NCBI GenBank assembly: GCA_017354895.1 | Contig: CP071494.1 | Coordinates: 1,488,001 to 1,552,000 of the forward strand | From: Podospora comata | Taxonomy: Eukaryota; Ascomycota; Sordariomycetes; Sordariales; Podosporaceae | Length of the DNA stretch: 64,000 nucleotides | Direction of reading: 5' to 3' | The notes under the pieces: generated by a model | Told to the model about the DNA's origin: nothing | What the model saw: only the letters and a program-made list of their open reading frames with translations | Database searches by the model: none | Position numbers and translations under genes: made by a program | Shown: positions 22,935 through 35,049 of the stretch, piece after piece | Position numbering within the stretch: the stretch's first letter is position 1 | Layout of the letters: every line of letters begins with the position of its first letter

Positions 22935-23777
22935 ATGTCTCTCCTCGAGTTCCTGTCGTCCGTTTTTGGCTGGATCTACTTCATCTGCTGGTCCCTCTCG
23001 TTCTACCCGCAGTCCATGCTCAACTTAAGCCGAAAATCCACCTCTGGTACCACGGTCGACTTCCCTCTGATCAACTGCCTGGGCTTCCTGTCTTATGCAA
23101 TCTCCAACTACGCCTTCTACTACAGCCCCCTCATCCGCGCCCAGTACGCCTCCCGCTACCACGGCCTGACCCCCACCGTCCAGTTCAACGACATCACCTT
23201 CGCCCTCCACGGCCTGCTGCTCAGCATCATCACCACCTCCCAGTACCTCTCCCCCCGCCTCTGGTCCTTCACCCCCTCCAAAGGCAACAAACCCTCCCGC
23301 TTCATCCTCGGTATCATCCTCGGCTGCATCGTCGGCGTCATCTTTGTCATCTTTATCGTGCTGTCCTCCCCGGAGAGGAACGACCCATCTGGAGGCGGCC
23401 ATGGCTGGGTGTGGCTTGACGCGATCTACGCCATCAGCTATGTGAAGCTCATTGTGACACTCATAAAATACACGCCGCAGGTGCTGGTGAATTATCGGAA
23501 TAAGAGCACAAAGGGATGGAGTATTGTGCAGATCTTGTTGGATTTTACGGGGGGTGTGTTGAGTATTGGGCAGCAGGGGATTGATAGCTGGTTGCAGGGG
23601 GATTGGAGCGGGATTACGGGGAACCCGGTCAAGTTTGCGCTGGGGAATGTGAGTATGATGTATGATGCCGTTTTTATCACGCAGCATTATGTGTTGTACA
23701 AGGGGGCGGACGGGAAGGATGGGGAGGGGGAGGGGCTGTTGGGGGAGGGGAGGGACGAGGAGAGGAGGATCGAGTAG
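22935..23777 (+). CDS. ERS1: Cystinosin-type PQ-loop transporter
   Basis: Single exon, 280 residues. The protein has several hydrophobic spans arranged as a seven-helix PQ-loop transporter. The two diagnostic Pro-Gln pairs are at residues 25-26 (SFYPQSMLN) and 181-182 (YTPQVLVNYRNKSTKGWS), each followed by the typical NxxRKST/NKSTxGW helix cap. This matches cystinosin, the proton-driven cystine exporter of lysosomes or vacuoles, and yeast ERS1. The ATG at 22935 begins directly with the first membrane span. The C-terminal tail is short, acidic and Gly-rich. The vacuolar site and cystine substrate are inferred from the family. Confidence 0.92.
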   Translation: MSLLEFLSSVFGWIYFICWSLSFYPQSMLNLSRKSTSGTTVDFPLINCLGFLSYAISNYAFYYSPLIRAQYASRYHGLTPTVQFNDITFALHGLLLSIITTSQYLSPRLWSFTPSKGNKPSRFILGIILGCIVGVIFVIFIVLSSPERNDPSGGGHGWVWLDAIYAISYVKLIVTLIKYTPQVLVNYRNKSTKGWSIVQILLDFTGGVLSIGQQGIDSWLQGDWSGITGNPVKFALGNVSMMYDAVFITQHYVLYKGADGKDGEGEGLLGEGRDEERRIE

Positions 23778-24608
23778 GGCTGTGGTAGAAGGATGCTGCC
23801 TCGAGGCGGCTGGGATATACCTTGTGGCGGCTGAGATGCCCTGGGCTGGTCCTTTGGGGCAGATGGAGGTTCGGGTGGTGCCGTTCAGAGACATGGTAGA
23901 CCTAGACGGTCTGGAGTTTGGGTAAACAGTGGGAACGGGTTTTTTCAGGATGCTAGATGGGGGAGAGAGGGAGGAAGAGGCAATGGGGGAGAGAGGGAGG
24001 AAGAGGCAATGGGGGAGAGGAGATACGATAAGATACCCATGATCTGTCAAAGCGAATACATAATTGCTCCGTTTGGCTTATTCACCACACAGGACATCTA
24101 TCCAACAGACTGGAGTGACGCCCCACACAACAACCCTATTTGGGGATGTGGTGGGTTATGAGAATTTAAGCATGAAAGAAGGTGAGGGCCAATATGGACG
24201 GGGTACTGGAGTTGTTGGAAGGTGGGTGGTATGTATGTATACCGTGGTTGCTCCCTCTAGGCTGGCCAGCCTAGGGAGTGTTGACGCGTGCTGGTCGTTC
24301 ACAGCCCGTCAGTCCAGTCCATGATCGAGGCCGCAGAGACTCTTAGTCTTCTTTGCTGTCACATTCTCGCCATGCTAAGGGTTCTCATGACCAGACCTGT
24401 CTCTCTACAGCGGCCAACAGCTCTCATCAGGGATATTTCAACTACAATATGATGACAGAAAAGCGAAACTCTATATGTTCATCCCCCCTTTAAATCAAGA
24501 GCTCGCACTCAGGTGATTAAATACTGTCATACTGTAAACACTCCAAGACAATGTATCCGTTCCGAATTATTGCATCCTATCCCTCCCCATTCAACTCCCG
24601 TCTATCCC
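23778..24608. other. Intergenic region between convergent genes
   Basis: Shared 3' flank of the cystinosin gene and the minus-strand surface-protein gene. It contains a 26 bp tandem repeat and no recognisable gene. Confidence 0.6.
23959..24020. repeat. 26-bp direct tandem repeat
   Basis: Two exact copies (23959-23984 and 23985-24010) plus a partial third copy of a purine-rich 26-base unit. Confidence 0.9.
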
Positions 24609-26086
24609 TCACTGCAACTCCCTAACCTCCCCATCCCCCCTCTCAGTAGGCAGTTCTGCCCCCCGACCAGACACGTACCCCCCCTGCTGCACCCCCTGCT
24701 GTCCATAAGGGTTATAAACCGGCGGCCCCCCAAACTGCTGTTGCTGCTGCCCAAACTGCTGCTGCGGAGGCGTCACCGGGTTCAAGTTATTATACCCCTG
24801 CCCACCAAACTGCCCCTGATCTTGTTGTCCCCCAAACTGTTGCTGTCCCTGCCCAAACTGTCCCTGCCCAAACTGCCCCTGCCCAAACTGCCCCGGCTGT
24901 TGATTCTGAAAAGCATACCCCCCCGGCGGCGGCGGACTAGGCGTCCCATGCCCCTCGAAACCTGGACTGCTCTCCCCCCCCGCGATGGTCGTGCTCATAA
25001 AGCTCGGCTTGACGACACTCCCCCGCGGATCCATCGGGCTGAATCCCTGCCCCCCACTGCCGGGATAATACTCGGAGATCTGGTTACTCGGGTGCTGGGA
25101 GTTGCTGAAGGAGAGGTGGGATGATGGTGGAGGTTGGGAATAGGACAGGTGACTTGATGGAGGGGGCGGACTAGTATGATTAACCTGTGCCACCGGGGGT
25201 TGGGGGTCAGGCGCGGGTCGGTTTCGGCGGTTTCTTCTGATCAAAAACCAGATTGCTAGACCGACGATGGCCAGGGCTGCGATTCCGCCTACTACCCCGC
25301 CGACTATTGGGCCGATGGGGGTCGAAGAGGGGTTTTCTGGAGGGGGGGTGTTGGTGGGGGTGTTGGTTGAGGTGGTGGTGGTGGTAGTGGTTGTTGTTTC
25401 AGTGGTGGTGGAAGAGGAAGGACCGGCTCGAGGGAGGACCGTGGCGTAGACCACATCTGATCCGGCTGCCACACCGCATCCCATGAGGGTATACGAATTC
25501 GGACCGTTCGCCAGATCAGCATAGATGTGCGTGAGGCAGTGGGGGTATTCCGTCTGGCCGCACCAGAGCGTGAAGCCGTTTCGGGTTGTGAAGAGGGAGC
25601 GGTCTGTCGAGTCAAGGCAGCGGGTGGGCACCGGGCAGTTGCTGGTTGTGGTGTCGCAGCAGCCGATGTGGGTGAGGAGGGCGTTGTAGTGACAGGATTG
25701 GGTGATGTCGCAGTAGAGGGGGATTGCTGGTGTTGTTAGCTGGACTGTTTCATGGATGACAGGAGAAAAGGGGCGTGTTTACAAGCCAAACCGCTGACGT
25801 ATCCGCAAGTCGGTCCCTTGAGCTCCTCCTCGCTCGAGCTTCTGGTGCCGGTGACACTGATCTGTCTCTTCCCCTGTAACCTCAAGATAACCTCATCCGT
25901 CTTTGTCCCTTCTGGCGGCGAGGTCATAGTAGGCGAGATCCCCATCATGTAATCCTTATGATCACACCCAGTCTCCTTCGCCGGTTCCCACCGCGGTTCA
26001 TTATCACTTCCCCATTTGAGAGCTTTGGCATCTGCCAGCCCGGCCCAACCCAGCGCGAGGGCACCTTCAACAATTCTTCTTTTCAT
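24609..26086 (-). CDS. Single-pass surface protein with Cys-rich ectodomain and FGQG repeats
   Basis: Exons 26086-25783 and 25726-24609, 473 residues. The 56 bp intron (GTAAAC, branch GCTAAC, acceptor CAG) joins ...SGLA to IPLYCD in frame. The N-terminal 20 residues are a likely signal peptide. The ectodomain has a TCGYVSG motif and a run of cysteines (CD, CHY, GCC, CPVPTRC, WCG, GCG), a layout seen in many fungal surface or sensor-like proteins. A Thr/Ser stalk comes next, then one membrane span (GPIVGGVVGGIAALAIVGLA), a basic RRNRRNR stop-transfer patch, and a Pro/Gln-rich cytoplasmic tail with tandem GQFGQ repeats. The role is unknown; a wall-stress sensor or adhesin-like protein is possible. 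Confidence 0.8.
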
Positions 26087-27528
26087 CTTTGTTCCGCGTG
26101 AGAACCCAGCTAGGTTGTAAGCTCATAGAACAGCCAATACCACCTGCCGTCCACAGCGATATACCTATCGTGTTCTGTAAACAAAACTGGCAAAAATCAA
26201 CAACCAGTCAAACTACTCCCAATCAAGTTGAAACAAAAAACAAATCTCCCATCAACGGTCAAACCCGGCCACCCGGAACCTTTTTAACCACACCACCACA
26301 CTCCGAACAGCAAGGCTCAGCCCAATCCCCCCTCCCCCATATCCCAGTCCCATAACCCATGTCCATCCTACCACCGCATCCTTCAGCTGAAAGCAATATT
26401 GCATCTAACTCCCCTTCTCCCATTGGCCACCTCCCCCCCGCTCGGCCACAAACCCACCCAACCACATCATCAAGTGGCTTCCTCTCTCTCTTTCTTGCAG
26501 CATTCTCTCCCGACTTTCCTCCCCACGAGTGAGAAGGGAAATGCGGCACCGTTTTCCCACCATCTAACCAAACCTGTTCCCTTCGGTGGCGTTTCCTACT
26601 TGCACATCATATCCCACCCAAACGAGGCTGAGCCCTCCTAGCGTGCATCTCTGCTGTGTTGTCCCAGTTGCACCCTAAGCGGGGGGGTCCTATCCTTACC
26701 GGGGTTTCTCTCTTTGCTCTCCAGCAAAAGTCCCCCCCAAAAAAGCTTGTCCCGACGATCATCCCCCTCCCCCCCCCCAAAAGAAAGTAAGAAACAATGC
26801 TTCGGTGGAGGAACATCTCGCCGACCGGCACTCCCATATCACTCCCCACATCAGCAAAAGCTCAGTAAAACCTGATGAATCGGGCTTCCAGTGCGGAGTG
26901 CTAGAATGAGGTGACATTAGTTTATTCAGGCCGTCTGTCGTGCAACCTACCCACCTATCACCCGGCTCAAAATGCAGGGGTAGGTGTGGGTGTGTGGGTG
27001 TGTGGCCGGCTGGCATGTTGATTTAGTCCAATGCTCTCTCTCATGAGCAGGTGCGGGAGCGGGCAGTGTTTTTGTTTCTCGTACGAATAGCATTGTTGAT
27101 CTCGAACTGATGGCTTTTGAGACATGCATTGCATTTGTATCATCAGGCAAGGCAGACAACTCTCGTCTTCATCCCGTTAGATGGGTGTCTTCAGTGGGTT
27201 GGGGATATGTGTAAAATATTGGCACCACCATGATGAGGCTCATCAAATCCAACAGCCCCATAACCGTCACACACACACACACACACACACACACATGCAA
27301 CAAACCCCAAGACATCCCTCAACCCATTTCCCATACCACCATCCATAATAACAAAAAAGAAAGAAAAAAAAACGACACAAAAGTACACATTCGCTGACCT
27401 CGCCTCAAATCCAGACTCCGTGCCAGCCAGCAAAGCAACATTTATGATAGCAACACATCGGCCCCAAATAGTTCCCTTGTCTGAGGTAATTCCTTATTAA
27501 ACTCCCCTTCCATCCTCTGACATAACCC
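26087..27528. other. Intergenic region
   Basis: Upstream region of the surface-protein gene and 3' flank of the Mediator gene. It has a CA microsatellite at 27,268-27,295 and no recognisable gene. Confidence 0.6.
27268..27295. repeat. (CA)n microsatellite
   Basis: About 14 CA units. Confidence 0.9.
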
Positions 27529-30500
27529 TCAAGTCAAATCCATATCCCCCCATCCCCCAAACCCCCCCCCATCAAAATCCGCTCCCACCAACGTTGGCAA
27601 CCCCCCAAAGATATTATCCCCATCCAAATCCCCCCCTCCTCCTCCCCCCCCCCCAATCGCACTCCCCCCCGCGCTCCCCAAATCAACCCCCCCGTCATGA
27701 TTATTATCCACCCCCCCTAACCCACTCGTATCGATACTCATCCCCTCAACAACACTAACCCCATCCCCAACTCCTTGAACCGCAGCAGCAGCAGCAGCCA
27801 TAGCATCCCCCATCACATCCCCCCCAACAACCCCCAACCCCGAAACCATATCCTGCTGCCCCAACAGCCCCGCCACCGCAGTCTGCGGCATCTCCATCTG
27901 CCCCTCAACCTGCCTATATAACCTCACCACCGTCTCCGCCATGACCGGGTCCTGCTTCTGAATCCTTTTCCAGTCATCCGCCTCATGCTTGAGCACCTCC
28001 CTCAGCGTCAACCTCCTCTGAACCGGCGGCGGTGGAGCAGCCGCAAAGGCACCCGCCACACCCGCTGTCCCATCGTTAGGCGTGTCAGACGAAGCCAACG
28101 AGGTATCGTTCGTCACATCCGGCGCGCAGACAAGCGAACAAACCACATCATACGCCACGCTCCCCTGCCCCGACTCCGTCAACGTCTTCAGCTCATCCAG
28201 CAGCACAGTTAAAAGCTGCCTTGCCCCGAGCAGCTTGAGCGCAGCAAGCGTCTGGCGGTGGGTGTAGGCCGTCGGCGTGGTATTCCCCCCCAGCGGTGCT
28301 TGCTGGACCCAATTCACCAGGCTCTGAACAGTGTGCCTCACCGCAGCCGAGATCCCCCCTTCCGGGTGCTGCGCCTGTGGTGGTCGATTTGTTGCTGCTA
28401 GACCGCCCGGTAATGGAGTCGCATTCGGGTGACTCCCAGGCGTGTGGTTACCATGCGTCGTCGTCCATGACTCAAGCTCGGCATGGTCAGCCCCGCCCGT
28501 TCGCCTCGAGACCGTGAGGTTCTCCTTGATGGCTCTCAGCAGCGGCTCAACCTCTTGAGATTTGGGGTCCGAGCGTTGATATGATCGTAGGGCGTGCTCC
28601 AATGGTTTGGCGACAATGTTGAGGACTGACTGAAACATCGCCGACGCCTCGTTGGAGATGGAATTCGGCCGGATGAGCAGCTGGAGAATCTTGATGATGG
28701 ACCTCTGCCCTTCTGGGCCCTCCGCCCAGAGCTGGTTGGACAGATATAAAATGGCTGGAACCAGCGAGGGCAACAAAAAGACCTCGACCAAATCTGCCGC
28801 AGTCAGTATCATCCATATTCCGGACCGAAAATGAAACTCACATTCAAGCCCACTCTTGAGCGTCTCCTCATTCAAGAACCCCGCGCTCAAGGCCACCGAA
28901 ATCTGCCCGAAAAGCACCGGCATGAGCAAGTAGAAATCCTGCGGAGGACACGAAGCCATCAACTCATCCCCCAACCCCCCCTCCGCAAACAGCCCCTGTA
29001 TCCACCCATTGAGGTGCGAATGCTCCTGCGGACTGAGATCCGAAAGCAGCCTCACAGCATGCCCTCCCCCAATCAGCTTCCCAACAAACGAATCCGGCGA
29101 CCTCACCCCCAAGTCCGCCGGCGAGAGGTTGTACCGATACACAAACGCCATCAGCAGCAGCAACACCGACCCAAACTCCTCGTACACCGGCTGGTACTCT
29201 CCCTGCTCCTCATCATACCCCCCCCAATGATCAATCAGCTCCCGCAGCGGGTGCAAAATCTTTTGCGCCGGACTGAAGAGCAGCAGGATATCCAACGACA
29301 GCGGCTTGCTCGCCAACTGGCCGCACAACTGCTTCAAAGCCATCGTCTCCGTGTTTCTACAGAGACTGCCAATCACCTCCACCACCGCCTGCGCAGCCGC
29401 CCCCACGTTCCCATTCATGTTATCCAACTCCCCAATCAGCTTTTGCGTCCTGTCCAAGTCCTGCAGGCACGACTGGACCAGAATATCCTTGACATAACGC
29501 CCTTCGTCCGGCAGCGTCTGGTAGGTAATGTCTCCCAAAAGGTTCTCTATAGCCGTCTGGGACAACAACCCGTGAAGCTGGCAGGCAAAGCAAAAGTCTT
29601 GTCGTACCGAGTCCTGAAACGACGACCCGGTGTTGGAGGACATGTCAAACATACCCGAAAAGGTCGGGAAGATGTTTGTATCCACCTGACCCAACGCCTC
29701 GGTGATGCAAATCTCGGGATTGAACGTGTATAATGGCAAGGATTGCGCAAGAGAAACCAAAACCAGTGGCACCTTGTTGACCACAAAAGACTTGAGCAAA
29801 TGCCCGGCTTTGGCCCCCTCGTTGCGAAAGACGGCGTTCGCCAAGACGTCAAATGATGCCAAGATCAACTGGACGGCTGCTTGCTGAACATCACCCCTAT
29901 ATCTGTTGTGTAGATATGTGAAGAGCGCCGCATCATCAATCATGGGGCGCCCAACGAGCTGTCACTTGTTAGCGCACAAACCATCAGATACCGGACCAAC
30001 ACGTACTGCAGCGCTCAGATAGACATATAACCCAGCTCGGGTGTTGGCGATGGGAACTTCGGGGACCTGAAAGCTTTCCAAGCCCATCACGTTGTCCATG
30101 TAGCTGTTCATGTCTGAAACGGCCGGGTCCTTCTTTTCGGTCGAATCGTGCGTCGCGAGACTCTGTGCTCGGAACATGTCGAGTTGGCTGGCAATCGAGG
30201 GATTGACCTGCATGATCGAGGGCAGAAAAGCCTCCAAACTTTGCGAAAGCTGTTTCCTGATGCCTATTGCATCAGTAGTTAGCATGGGGACATTTGGCGC
30301 CACCAAAAGGGGCGAACTGGCGTACCTTTGGCTGCTGGAATCTGAAACGTCTTTGGTACCGTTGGATGCGCGCTGAAGGCATTCAAAAACATGATGAATG
30401 ATTCGCGCGACCTCTCCATCTCCAGCTTACTGGCATTCAAACTGTGCATGCTCCCAAAAGCATCCTGCGAAAAGATGGTCGCAGCCTCGGTGAACAAGGC

Positions 30501-31019
30501 CATCCACCTCACCAGCATCCTGGATGTCTCGACGACATCCCTGCCGCTCTTGATCCCAATTCCTTGGTTGACTGTTTGCGCCAGGCGCCAAAAGAGAATG
30601 GCCTCGGAGGAGTATGACGATGTCCATCGTTGCAGCTTCTTTCGCCGCGGCGCGCTCGCATCTCGTTCCTTGGACGGTTGGTCTTCTGGTTGCGGGTGTA
30701 TCTTGGTGTGTATGGTTGAGTATTTGTAGAGGGCATTGAGGACGGAAGCGGTGTCAACGCGCCTCTGCTTGATAAGGTGCGTGAGGTAGAGAGGCGTTCG
30801 CGGGTCGAGGGCGACATTGTTGTCGGCGGTGGGCCGGAGGAGGAGCTCGGCGATGAGGCCGGGCGGTAGGGGGTGCTTGACGAGGAGGATCTTGGAGAAG
30901 ACGCCGAACTGGTCGGGATCGAGACGTTGGAGTCTGGCGCGGGTGATGAGCTGTTCCCATCGGGCCACAGCTGCAGGCAAGCCTGTCAAGCTCGAGCCTG
31001 CTGTCGCGGGGCCTTCCAT
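27529..31019 (-). CDS. MED5: Mediator complex subunit 5
   Basis: Tail-module subunit (Nut1) of Mediator, which links activators to RNA polymerase II. Four exons: 31019-30326, 30263-30007, 29958-28842 and 28793-27529, 1,110 residues. Introns are 62, 48 and 48 bp. The last (28794-28841) has no stop and is a multiple of three, but splicing restores LKSGLEYLVEVFLLPSLVPA, which fits the family, and it has GTGAGT, TACTGAC and GGCAG signals. The start is the ATG at 31019 (MEGPATAG), just before the helical ARWEQLITRARLQRLDP region. The body is all-helical repeats. The C terminus, past about residue 860, is low complexity with Gly and Asp runs, and its codons end mostly in C because of C-rich DNA. 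The family call rests on overall similarity. Confidence 0.88.
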
Positions 31020-31764
31020 TTGGCTGGTGGCCGGGGTGACATAGAGATGGTGTCTAACTATGGCATGTATCGTGGCTATCGTATGCTGTAGCAGGTCGCA
31101 GAGAGTAGTCACCTGTACTGGGCCATTGGTTCTTTGTGTGTGAATGGGTTCTTTTGTTGGAGCCGAAGTTCCATTGAGAGTGAGAGTTGCGGCGCGCGCA
31201 TTGAGCAGCAGCCCAGCAGGCGATTGGATTGGGGAAGTGGGGCTCTTCGGGGGAAGAACAGGGGCCCTGGAGATCCGGACCCACCCAAGCTTCGGCCCGC
31301 AGCAGTTGGTGTCCGGGTGGTCTGTGCACCTACCAAGCATTTAACTTCAACCTTTGATTTCCACCTTCTGTATTTCCATCTCGTGTCACGATGCTTTGAG
31401 TGATGATATCCATGTTTATCGCGGCCATTGCTAACCAGAAGACATTGCCATAGCTATCACACCTGGTTGATGAACCGAGCCCTCACACCCTGAAGAGGCC
31501 AGTCTTACCTCGTACCATACATAGTGCTCCTGGTTTGTTCTGATCCAAATCAAGACCAGCCCAGTGGTTAATGTCCCTTGCCTGTTTCTTTTAGCCCTGT
31601 GTAGCACCTTATGTAGCAGAGAAAATCAGCCAAGGCACGGCCCCTTGTGCGATCCACTCCTATCTTAGCGGTGATTGCTTTTGACCGACCAACTCTATTC
31701 CGTCTCATTTATTTTCTCCCTAACAACCTCCTCTTCACCCCAAACACCGCTCACCAGCCCCATC
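31020..31764. promoter_or_regulatory. Divergent intergenic region of MED5 and the STS1-like cluster
   Basis: Head-to-head genes flank this 745 bp, so both promoters must lie here. Minus-strand frames in it are likely the MED5 leader. No clear motif was identified. Confidence 0.5.
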
Positions 31765-33507
31765 ATGGATCCCTATTCAATGCAGCCATCCGCCAAACGG
31801 CAGCGTGCCAACACAGTTGATGACGATGCTGGGTCAGACGCCAATCAGCACGCTGTTAGTATTCCCTCACCTACGCATTTCACCTCGCCTCATCATTCAT
31901 TCACCCACTAACAGTCCACCAAGAACCCTCAATACTACCAAACATATCAATATTCTCAAGCACCGGCCTACTCACAGGCACCTCAGTATGCCCAAGCTCA
32001 GCCTCAACAGGCTCAAACCCAGTACTACCAGTCTTCCCAACATGCCCAGAACCCACAGTACCGTCAAACCTCACAAGACTTGACAGGGTCTGGGTACCCT
32101 CAGGCGTCCCAGTACCAGGCTGCACAGTACGCCCAGGCTGCACAGCATTCCCAGTACCCTCAGTACATGCACGCTTCACAGGCCTCGCAGACTTCTATCT
32201 ACGCCGCTCAGTATAGTCAACAGGTCCATCAGGCTCAGCAAGCCCAGCAGGCCCATCATGCCCATCAGGCTCAGCAGGCACAACAAGCTCAACAGGTGCA
32301 ACAGGCACAGCAGGCTCAGCAGGCTCAGTATGTTCAACAGCTTCGGCAAGCTCATCATGCTCAACAGGTTCACCAAGCTCAACAAGCCCAGCAACAGGCT
32401 CAACAAGCCCAGCAACAGGCTCAACAAGCCCAGCAACAGGCTCAACAAGCCCAGCAAGCTCAGCAACAGGCTCGACAGGCGCAACAGGTCCGACAGGCGC
32501 AACAGGCCCAGCAGGTCCAGCAAGTTCAACAGGCCCAGCAGGCCCAGCAGGCCCAGCAGGCCCAGCAGGCCCAGCAAGCTCAACAGGCTCAACAGGCATC
32601 CCAATCTCCGCACACTTCACAGGCTGCTCATAATTCACGAGCGTCTGGAGCTCCGACGGAATCGCGGACGCCCCTGACCCTCCAGGCCCTCCTTCAAGAA
32701 AGGGCCTCTCGCACCCCTCAAGAAGATTCCCGGGGTCCCGGCAGTCATCTAACTCTGGACGACGTCAGCCCCATGTTGCCTAGGTCCACCGAGGCCGAGC
32801 TCAGCAAAATAATCACCAGTCTTGACCTTCTTGCGGCCCAAAAGTTTCTTGCTGTTGCGGCCCAAATGCATCCGGATATCGGTTACATGATTGCCGAGTA
32901 TGGCAAGACGAGTGACCAACCAGTACCGCCGGCCCCAACCAAAGAACCAGTCAAGCCTTCAGTGGAAACCGTAGTCTATGAGCAGGATTATGATGTAAAC
33001 GACGAGTACGACGACGAACGCGATGACGAAGACGACAACCAGCGCAACGCCCAGGGCACCTCCCTGAACTTTGATCATCTGGCTGAAGAAGCCCACTACA
33101 TCCTCAACGTCAAGTACGACCGTTTGAACGCACGCCAGCAATATGATCGGTCAGGCGACGCGGCTGAAAGCCTAGAACGATGTGTTGTCAAGATCCTCAA
33201 GCAGGTCAAGAAGAATCCCGACTATGGCACCAAGCTCAGTGGGGTGACAAACCTCTGGAAGATAATCTGGTATCTTCTTACTTCGCCAGGCGCGTTGGCT
33301 CATGAGATTAAGAAGGACAGCCAGGACTGGGATCAGCAATTCGTGAAGCTTCACAAGTTTATGAGCAAAGACGACATTGAGAGGCTCAAGGTCCAGGACG
33401 TGGACGGGAAGAGGTGGCCTGAGAAGGCGAAGGAGTTGGCGGACGAGGCGGATGCTTATGGTCTCTTTGGGGAGATAAGGGAGGTGTTGGATCTGCTGCA
33501 GAAGTGA
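31765..33507 (+). CDS. STS1/Cut8-like protein with long Gln/Ala repeat (cluster copy A)
   Basis: Exons 31765-31854 and 31915-33507, 560 residues; the 60 bp intron has GTTAGT, CACTAAC and CAG. Exon 1 carries a basic AKRQR motif followed by acidic residues, like the nuclear signal of STS1. Residues about 60-260 are Gln/Ala-rich, dominated by a repeated QAQQ unit. Then comes a helical hairpin (ELSKIITSLDLL to AAQMHPDIGYMIAEY, about 305-345), an acidic linker, and a helical bundle starting LAEEAHYILN, with the DYGTKLSGVTNLWKII signature and ending in YGLFGEIREVLDLLQ. The best-preserved copy of the cluster. STS1/Cut8 tethers proteasomes in the nucleus; assigning this role here is inference from layout and short motifs. 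Confidence 0.8.
32213..32602 (+). repeat. Coding repeat of CAGCAGGCTCAA-type units
   Basis: In-frame 9-12 base units coding Q-A-Q-Q. It lacks stops on the plus frame and is open in two other frames as well, as expected for a young repeat expansion. Confidence 0.9.
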
Positions 33508-33926
33508 GCGGACAAGGTGCAATGGGGTAAGTTGTTCACATATACAGACGCGGTAGGTAATATTGGTTGTGTTGGGGTTTCCATCTCTGAGGTGCTTGCC
33601 ACTGTAACCGTTTTTCTTGGGTAGGTAAGTAGGTAGGTTGCTCGCCTGTGGTTGCTCTTCTGATCTGCCACCTTTTCAGCTTGTAGCGCCTGGCTTGAGA
33701 TGGTCTTGTCCAGCGGTCAACCTATTTCCACTTTAACGCGTCAATCTAACGCGAAACATGATCAACCAGTCCCGCCCTTGACCGGCCAAAGAAGCTCGGG
33801 GCAATTGTAGGACCCCTGCTCACCTATTTATGTGTACTTCAACATCAACATCAATCAACCAATATCTCCTCCCTCACCTTTTGTCTTTTTGTTGTGCCTT
33901 TGATCTGATATAGCCTCACCAACACA
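33508..33926. other. Spacer between cluster copies A and B
   Basis: 3' flank of copy A and CT-rich leader of copy B. No gene seen. Confidence 0.6.
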
Positions 33927-34715
33927 ATGGAGTCTATTGTTCCCCCAGCAAAGCGGCAGCGCGTCGACTCATTCTGGCGATCACGCCGCCGCGCCGCCCG
34001 CCTCCCGGTCCCTGCCCAAACACGAGAGGTCTGAACTCCTCGAAATGATAGCCACGTTTTCCTACAAGCTCGGATCTTCGATCCTCGTGGAGGCTGCCAC
34101 TGCTTATCCGGACGTTTCCGAGCGCATCGCCACATATCACGAGGACCTGGACCCGTGGGAAAAGCATGTGGCCAGTGAGGATGAGGATGAAGAAGAAGAA
34201 GCGGAGGAACAAGAGGAAGATGTAGAGGAAGAAGAGGAAGAAGATGATGAAAAAGAAGAACAAGACCCCTCAAGAGACACCCCCCCATCTCCCTCAACTG
34301 CTACGCCAGGGAGGCGCACTTCCTCCTCCTCCACGACAACCCCCACCGCTCTAGACTAGTCGACGATTGGTACTGCGACATGGTACCCGAAGACGCCAAA
34401 GAGGAATTTTTGCGGGTGGTGGATGAGATGATGGATCAGGTGCATTATGACTCTGCTTACAAGACTAAGTTTAGCGCGCTGAAGAATTTGAGGGCTAGTA
34501 TCCTTGATGTGCTTACGTCGTCAGACGACGGTAACAAAGGGGAGGAGATTTTGAGGTTGCTGGGACAGCATACGGGGTGGGAGGGGGTGTTTGTCAGGGT
34601 GTATCAGGAGATGACAGAGGAGGAGGTGGTGCGGTTGAGGGGGGAGGTGGTGGTGGAGGGGGGGAGGTGGGAGGATATTGAGTTTATAAGTGGAGCACTG
34701 CTAAGGGGCTTGTGA
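33927..34715 (+). pseudogene. STS1-like copy B, frame broken twice
   Basis: Starts MESIVPPAKRQRVD, sharing AKRQR with copy A. The frame then moves by one base near 33,963. In the new frame LPKHERSELLEMIATF to AAYPDV-like residues (AATAYPDVSERIATY) align with the hairpin of copy A over 42 residues without gaps. A Glu-rich run follows; within it (about 34,180-34,285) the frame returns to the first one. There AREAHFLLLHDNP and AYKTKFSALKNLRASI match the bundle and its K-x-x-A-L signature, up to the stop at 34,715. No plausible GT-AG introns explain the shifts. It is either a young pseudogene or a copy with two compensating shifts whose middle part changed frame. Confidence 0.65.
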
Positions 34716-35049
34716 TATGGTGGTTAGTTAAATTTCCCACACCATTTCTTTCTTACTATTTTTCGTTTTTTTTTTCTTTCTTTTCCAAATTCATCTCCAT
34801 CAGAATACTTGTTCCCCAAACCGATCCAAGCCTGTTCGTCTGCATGTCTTTGCATGACCACTTCGGCTTCGAGCGTGAGGCGGATTTTGTCAAGAAGCTG
34901 GGCCGAGAGGTCAGGCCAGAACAAACCGAGATGTCTGCGGCACTTGGAGATAAGAAGGCCAAACAGCTCGCAAGTAGTTGACCACTCTGTGCTCCATTTC
35001 CCACGTTGCGGTCCGGGTAGGTCATTTTTTGTTCTAACGTTTGCGTCAG

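Noticed and set aside
28831-29733. 300-codon plus-strand frame opposite MED5
   Set aside because: Antisense shadow, Arg/Gln/Pro-rich, no motif.
32195-32638. Collagen-like minus-strand frame with GPAGPAGP repeats
   Set aside because: It is the reverse reading of the QAQQ repeat of copy A, which lies in a spliced gene with conserved domains downstream.
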